The notes under the pieces: model-generated
Database searches by the model: none
What the model was told of the DNA's origin: nothing
What the model saw: only the letters and a program-made list of their open reading frames with translations
NCBI GenBank assembly: GCA_021828245.1
Contig: JAKASC010000026.1
Location: 1-15,699 of the forward strand
Direction: 5' to 3'
Length of the DNA stretch: 15,699 nt
From: Acidobacteriota bacterium
Lineage (GTDB): Bacteria > Acidobacteriota > Terriglobia > UBA7540
Position numbers and translations under genes: made by a program
Part shown: positions 12,826 to 15,699 of the stretch, one piece after another
Layout of the letters: every line of letters begins with the position of its first letter
Numbering within the stretch: position 1 is the stretch's first letter

Positions 12826-13131
12826 TTAACCTCGGTGTCCGTTTCCTTCCATGTCTCGAATGAACCGCTCCACGGTGGTGCTCAAGCCCTCGACGGTTTG
12901 CACCAATCCCTTCGATGCGGATTGGATCAACAGTATCCCGTCGGCCAGCTTGCCAAGCGCCTGGGTGTTCCGCGCAATGGCCTGGGTGTTTTGCGCCACC
13001 ATCCCCTCCAGCGTGCGCAGCCTCTCGGTGAAGGGTTCCAGGTTCAGTTCGACGCGATTCAAAATTTGACCCTGAACGACCTGGTTATCGCGTAATTCCT
13101 TGACTGATTGTTCCAACTCTTGGAACGTCAC
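12826..13131 (-). CDS. Small coiled-coil protein between leuC and leuD
   Basis: The 101-residue product is nearly all helix with heptad spacing of Leu/Val/Ile: FQELEQSVKELRDNQ (3-17), VELNLEPFTERLRTLEGMVAQ, and a near-repeat AQNTQAI / ARNTQAL (about 46-59). No transmembrane segment is evident. Small proteins of this style are widespread and unnamed. The start is GTG at 13131; a GGAG lies about 15 bases upstream, which is far, so a later start is possible. Position between leuC (105-base gap) and leuD (13-base gap) on the same strand implies co-transcription. No link to leucine synthesis is visible in the sequence. I judge it a real gene from its heptads and position. Confidence 0.6.
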   Translation of the reverse strand: MTFQELEQSVKELRDNQVVQGQILNRVELNLEPFTERLRTLEGMVAQNTQAIARNTQALGKLADGILLIQSASKGLVQTVEGLSTTVERFIRDMEGNGHRG

Positions 13132-13236
13132 GCCGCCACCGCCTACTCCGGCGACGATAGGTTCAATCTCTTCTACAACGGGCTGTTGCCTACGCCGTGG
13201 CGATGGGACCTAGCTCCCCACCTCGCGCTTTTGATT

Positions 13237-14658
13237 CTACTCCGCATGGTCCACATTCCACTGGCGGATGTCCACAAAATGGCCTTCGATTGCCGCGGCG
13301 GCGGCCATCATGGGGCTAACCAGGTGAGTGCGCCCGCCTTTGCCCTGACGGCCCTCAAAATTGCGATTGGAGGTAGAAGCGCAGCGCTCCCCGGACGGCA
13401 GAACATCGTCATTCATTCCGATGCACATGCTGCATCCGGCGTCGCGCCACTCGAAGCCCGCGGCCTTGAAGATTCGGTCCAAGCCCTCCGCCTCCGCCTG
13501 GGCCTTGATGCGTTCGGACCCCGGAACCACGAGGGCCTGCTTGACGGTCTTGGCAACTTTTCTTCCGTCGAGAACGCTGGCCGCCAGCCTCAAATCCTCC
13601 AGGCGCGCGTTCGTGCAGGAACCAATAAAAACGCGATCTATGGAGATGTCCTGGATGCGCGTGCCAGGTTCAAGCCCCATATACTGCAAGGCCCGCTCAG
13701 CCGAATGGCGCATCTCCGAATCGGAGAAAGTTGCCGGGTCGGGGACTGCGCCGGTTACGTCGGCCACCATGCCGGGGTTCGTTCCCCAGGTCACCTGCGG
13801 AGCAATCTGCGCGGCATCTATTTCCACGACATCATCAAAATGCGCCCCAGGGTCGGAAGCCACCGCTTTCCACCGCTCGACGGCTTCTTGAAACTCTTTG
13901 CCTCGCGGAACAAATGGCCGGCCCTCAAGGTAGGCGAATGTCGTGTCATCGGGAGCGACCATTCCGGCGCGACCCCCTGCCTCGATGGACATATTGCAGA
14001 CGGTCATCCGGCCTTCCATGGAAAGGTCACGAATGGCTTCCCCCGCGTACTCGATGACGTGCCCCGTCGCTCCACCTACGCCGATTTTGCCGATGGTGGC
14101 CAAGATCAGATCCTTCGCGGTGACCCCGCGTCGTCGCCGGCCATTTAAGAGAATCAGCAGGGTCTTCGATCTGAACTGCCATAAGCATTGTGTTGCCAGC
14201 ACGTGCTCAACTTCGGCCGTGCCGATGCCGAAGGCCAACGCTCCAAAGGCGCCGTGGGTCGAAGTATGACTGTCACCGCACACAATGGTCAGACCCGGCT
14301 GAGTGATGCCCAAATCAGGGCCAATAATATGCACAATGCCCTGGTTGGGGTCGTGCATATTGAAAAGCAGAATCCCAGCCTCACGGCAATTTCGCTCAAG
14401 CGCCTCGAATTGGGCGGCAGCCACCTGGTCCACCAAGGGCAAATTCCGATTCTTGGTGGGCACCGAGTGATCCATCACCGCGAAGGTTAAATCCGGCCGG
14501 CGCACTTTCCGTCCGGCGGAACGAAGTCCCGCAAAGGCTTGTGGAGAAGTGATTTCGTGGATTAAATGGCGATCAATGTAAATCAGAGCCGGTCGGCCCG
14601 GCTCTTCGGCCACAACGTGGGAGGCCCAAATTTTGTCGTACATGTTGAGTGGTGGCAT
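13237..14658 (-). CDS. leuC: 3-isopropylmalate dehydratase large subunit
   Basis: LeuC carries the [4Fe-4S] cluster of isopropylmalate isomerase and acts with LeuD. The 473 residues match the usual length. Visible signatures: MDHSVPT (62-68), CGDSHTSTHGAFGALAFGIG (127-146), GVTAKDLIL (178-186), NMSIEAGGRAGMVAPD (222-237), and cluster ligands Cys348 (IGSCTNAR), Cys409 and Cys412 (GCSMCIGM). The end, RTHLVSPMMAAAAAIEGHFVD, is also typical. The ATG at 14658 has GGGGAG (14670-14675) 11 bases upstream. A near-consensus promoter at 14691-14720 gives a short leader of about 26 bases, so there is no room for a leader-peptide attenuator. Confidence 0.97.
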   Translation of the reverse strand: MPPLNMYDKIWASHVVAEEPGRPALIYIDRHLIHEITSPQAFAGLRSAGRKVRRPDLTFAVMDHSVPTKNRNLPLVDQVAAAQFEALERNCREAGILLFNMHDPNQGIVHIIGPDLGITQPGLTIVCGDSHTSTHGAFGALAFGIGTAEVEHVLATQCLWQFRSKTLLILLNGRRRRGVTAKDLILATIGKIGVGGATGHVIEYAGEAIRDLSMEGRMTVCNMSIEAGGRAGMVAPDDTTFAYLEGRPFVPRGKEFQEAVERWKAVASDPGAHFDDVVEIDAAQIAPQVTWGTNPGMVADVTGAVPDPATFSDSEMRHSAERALQYMGLEPGTRIQDISIDRVFIGSCTNARLEDLRLAASVLDGRKVAKTVKQALVVPGSERIKAQAEAEGLDRIFKAAGFEWRDAGCSMCIGMNDDVLPSGERCASTSNRNFEGRQGKGGRTHLVSPMMAAAAAIEGHFVDIRQWNVDHAE

Positions 14659-14690
14659 GGATACTCGTGCTCCCCGCTTAAATCTCTCAA

Positions 14691-14720
14691 ATTATAACGC
14701 CTCGCGGCGAATGGATTCAA
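14691..14720 (-). promoter_or_regulatory. Promoter of the leuC operon
   Basis: On the minus strand TTGAAT (14715-14720) and a perfect TATAAT (14691-14696) are 18 bases apart. The spacer contains CGCC-GCGA-GGCG, a small dyad that might bind a regulator. Transcription would start near 14684. Confidence 0.65.
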
Positions 14721-14727
14721 ACCGCCC

Positions 14728-14812
14728 TTTTTCGAAGGCTGCGTTACATCGTATTAACACCGTTCTTTTTTCACCAAATCACACCTGTTTTTCTTCGGGC
14801 TGCCTGGTTTTT
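14728..14812 (-). other. Phased A-tracts upstream of the leuC promoter
   Basis: On the minus strand there are A-runs of five or six at 14728-14732, 14766-14771, 14788-14792 and 14808-14812. The last three are about 20-22 bases apart, close to two helical turns, so the DNA may be bent. The first lies near -46 of the leuC promoter, where an UP-like element would be. Confidence 0.35.
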
Positions 14813-14910
14813 CATCGGGAGTCGGAAAGTCGGCTTGAAATGGACAGATTTGAACTCCACAGTGTAACTTGACTCCGCGACGAGCGTTTTAGGCTGCGCG
14901 ATACGCAGAT

Positions 14911-14939
14911 TTGACGATGGGGTGAGGTTCTGCTATATT
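14911..14939 (+). promoter_or_regulatory. Promoter of the TPR gene
   Basis: TTGACG (14911-14916) and TATATT (14934-14939) each match five of six consensus bases, with exactly 17 bases between. Transcription would start near 14946. Confidence 0.65.
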
Positions 14940-14947
14940 TAGTCAGA

Positions 14948-14974
14948 ATGAATAGGGTTCAGTCACTGATGTAA
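14948..14974 (+). CDS. Possible eight-codon upstream reading frame
   Basis: ATG at 14948, within two bases of the predicted transcription start, opens a frame encoding MNRVQSLM that stops at TAA 14972-14974, directly before the GTG at 14975. If it is translated without a leader it could affect the TPR gene. Such short frames are common by chance, so this is tentative. Confidence 0.2.
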   Translation: MNRVQSLM

Positions 14975-14989
14975 GTGATTGAAACGGTT

Positions 14990-15670
14990 ATGGTTAAACG
15001 CAACAGGCAAAGACGTGCTGGCAGGGATTCGCTGCTAACTGGCAAGAGACGACGGGCAAGAGCGGCGGCGCAGGTAAGGTTGGCGGCTCCGCTGCCTCGG
15101 GGCGCTTCCCGTCGAGCAAGCCTTAACCCCAAGGTCGCTCATGTGGAGGTTCGTGCCGAAAGAGCATCGGACGCGGAAAGGGCTGCCTACCAAGCGGCAC
15201 TCCGAGACTTTGAGGCAGGGATCCACCAGCTTCACAAACAAAACTTTCAGCGAGCCGCCGCCATCTTCGAAAAGCTGGCCACCCACCCCGCACGCGAGAT
15301 TGCTGACCGAGCGCGGGTTCATTTGCAACAATGCAAGCCGCGCGTGGGGCGGGAGCTTCCCGCCGCGCGGACTGCAGAAGATTATTACCTGCACGGTATC
15401 GCCGCGCTGAACAACCGGCAATTCGGTCTGGCGGTGGATTACCTGGTCAAGGCGAATAAGTTGCAGCCGAACGGGGAACATGTCCACTACGCGCTCGGGG
15501 CCGCCTACGCCTCGCAAGGCGACACGGAGCGGGCGCTCCAACACCTGGCCACTGCGATTCAGTTGCGGCCTGCCAATCGCATCTTGGCCCGGTCTGATGA
15601 AGACTTCCACGCCATCTCCGCTGAGCCTCGTTTTCGCCAACTTGTCACCAGTGGCTCCCCGCCCGCATAA
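14990..15670 (+). CDS. TPR-repeat protein with basic N-terminus
   Basis: The protein has 226 residues from the ATG at 14990; a GTG at 14975 would add five. Neither has a clear Shine-Dalgarno sequence. The first ~55 residues are very rich in Arg, Lys and Ala (MVKRNRQRRAGRD, then GKRRRARAAAQ) and probably unstructured. Then comes a helical pair around YQAALRDFEAGIHQL and FQRAAAIFEKLATHP. Two TPR-like units follow, EDYYLHGIAALNNRQFGLAV and HYALGAAYASQGDTERALQH, and a common TPR-protein ending DEDFHAISAEPRFRQLV. There is no signal peptide in the usual sense. TPRs mediate protein contacts; the partner is unknown. It is transcribed alone from the promoter at 14911-14939. Confidence 0.78.
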   Translation: MVKRNRQRRAGRDSLLTGKRRRARAAAQVRLAAPLPRGASRRASLNPKVAHVEVRAERASDAERAAYQAALRDFEAGIHQLHKQNFQRAAAIFEKLATHPAREIADRARVHLQQCKPRVGRELPAARTAEDYYLHGIAALNNRQFGLAVDYLVKANKLQPNGEHVHYALGAAYASQGDTERALQHLATAIQLRPANRILARSDEDFHAISAEPRFRQLVTSGSPPA

Positions 15671-15683
15671 TTACCTTTCAGCA

Positions 15684-15695
15684 GGTCTCAAGACC
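15684..15695 (+). terminator. Possible terminator stem at the window end
   Basis: GGTCT-CA-AGACC lies 14 bases after the TPR stop codon. The sequence that would hold a T-run is beyond the window, so this cannot be decided. Confidence 0.22.
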
Positions 15696-15699
15696 GGGC

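Larger units (their letters stand above)
14659..14989. other. Divergent region between leuC and the TPR gene
   Basis: No long gene is present. The region holds the leuC promoter (14691-14720), a T-rich zone on the plus strand with phased T-tracts (14728-14812), the TPR-gene promoter (14911-14939) and a possible eight-codon upstream frame (14948-14974). Between about 14813 and 14910 I see nothing I can support. Confidence 0.6.

Noticed and set aside
13108..14148. 346-codon plus-strand open frame across leuC
   Set aside because: It is antisense to an unmistakable leuC, with a composition typical of shadow frames and no family resemblance.

Overview
The window is compact, GC-rich bacterial chromosome with almost no free space: genes overlap by 4 or 8 bases, convergent genes abut stop to stop, and many starts are GTG or TTG. 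The organism is a Gram-negative (LptE for LPS export, RlpA lipoprotein, phosphatidylethanolamine synthesis). The mix of an MglA-type GTPase, a PilZ protein with a huge coiled coil, a glycine-zipper secreted protein and this gene order most suggests an Acidobacteriota-like soil or subsurface lineage. That assignment is inference. I see no mobile element, CRISPR array or phage gene.

Layout. (1) 1-3143, minus strand, an envelope cluster read right to left: small YdcH/DUF465-like protein, psd, pssA, a semialdehyde-dehydrogenase-like protein without its catalytic residues, and lptE (cut by the window edge). (2) 3350-4186, plus, a secreted glycine-zipper protein with its own promoter. (3) 4286-5933, plus, a lone radical SAM/SPASM-like enzyme with a structured leader and an intrinsic terminator that lies over the end of the next gene. 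(4) 5922-6679, minus, an MglA-type GTPase. (5) 6747-9463, minus, an operon of a PilZ-coiled-coil protein, tadA and tRNA-Ser(CGA), with a predicted leaderless start, a tRNA overlapping the tadA coding end, and a terminator. (6) 9477-9983, plus, a YeaO-like DUF488 gene whose promoter is covered by a long dyad that looks like an operator. (7) 9984-11186, minus, rlpA and a HIT hydrolase. (8) 11193-12179, plus, a rhomboid protease with an N-terminal zinc ribbon. (9) 12189-14720, minus, leuC, a small coiled-coil ORF and leuD. (10) 14911-15670, plus, a basic TPR protein.

How they work together. PssA makes phosphatidylserine and Psd decarboxylates it to phosphatidylethanolamine. LptE, in the same transcription unit, helps insert LPS into the outer membrane, so this unit is about envelope building. 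LeuC and LeuD are the two subunits of isopropylmalate isomerase. RlpA is a septal or cell-wall lytic enzyme. The other genes are single housekeeping or signalling functions.

The most unusual points are the catalytically stripped dehydrogenase in the phospholipid operon, the tRNA-Ser/tadA overlap, the radical SAM enzyme with non-standard auxiliary cysteine spacing, the leaderless PilZ-coiled-coil gene, and the operator-like dyad at the YeaO promoter. No convincing wholly new multi-gene system is visible.
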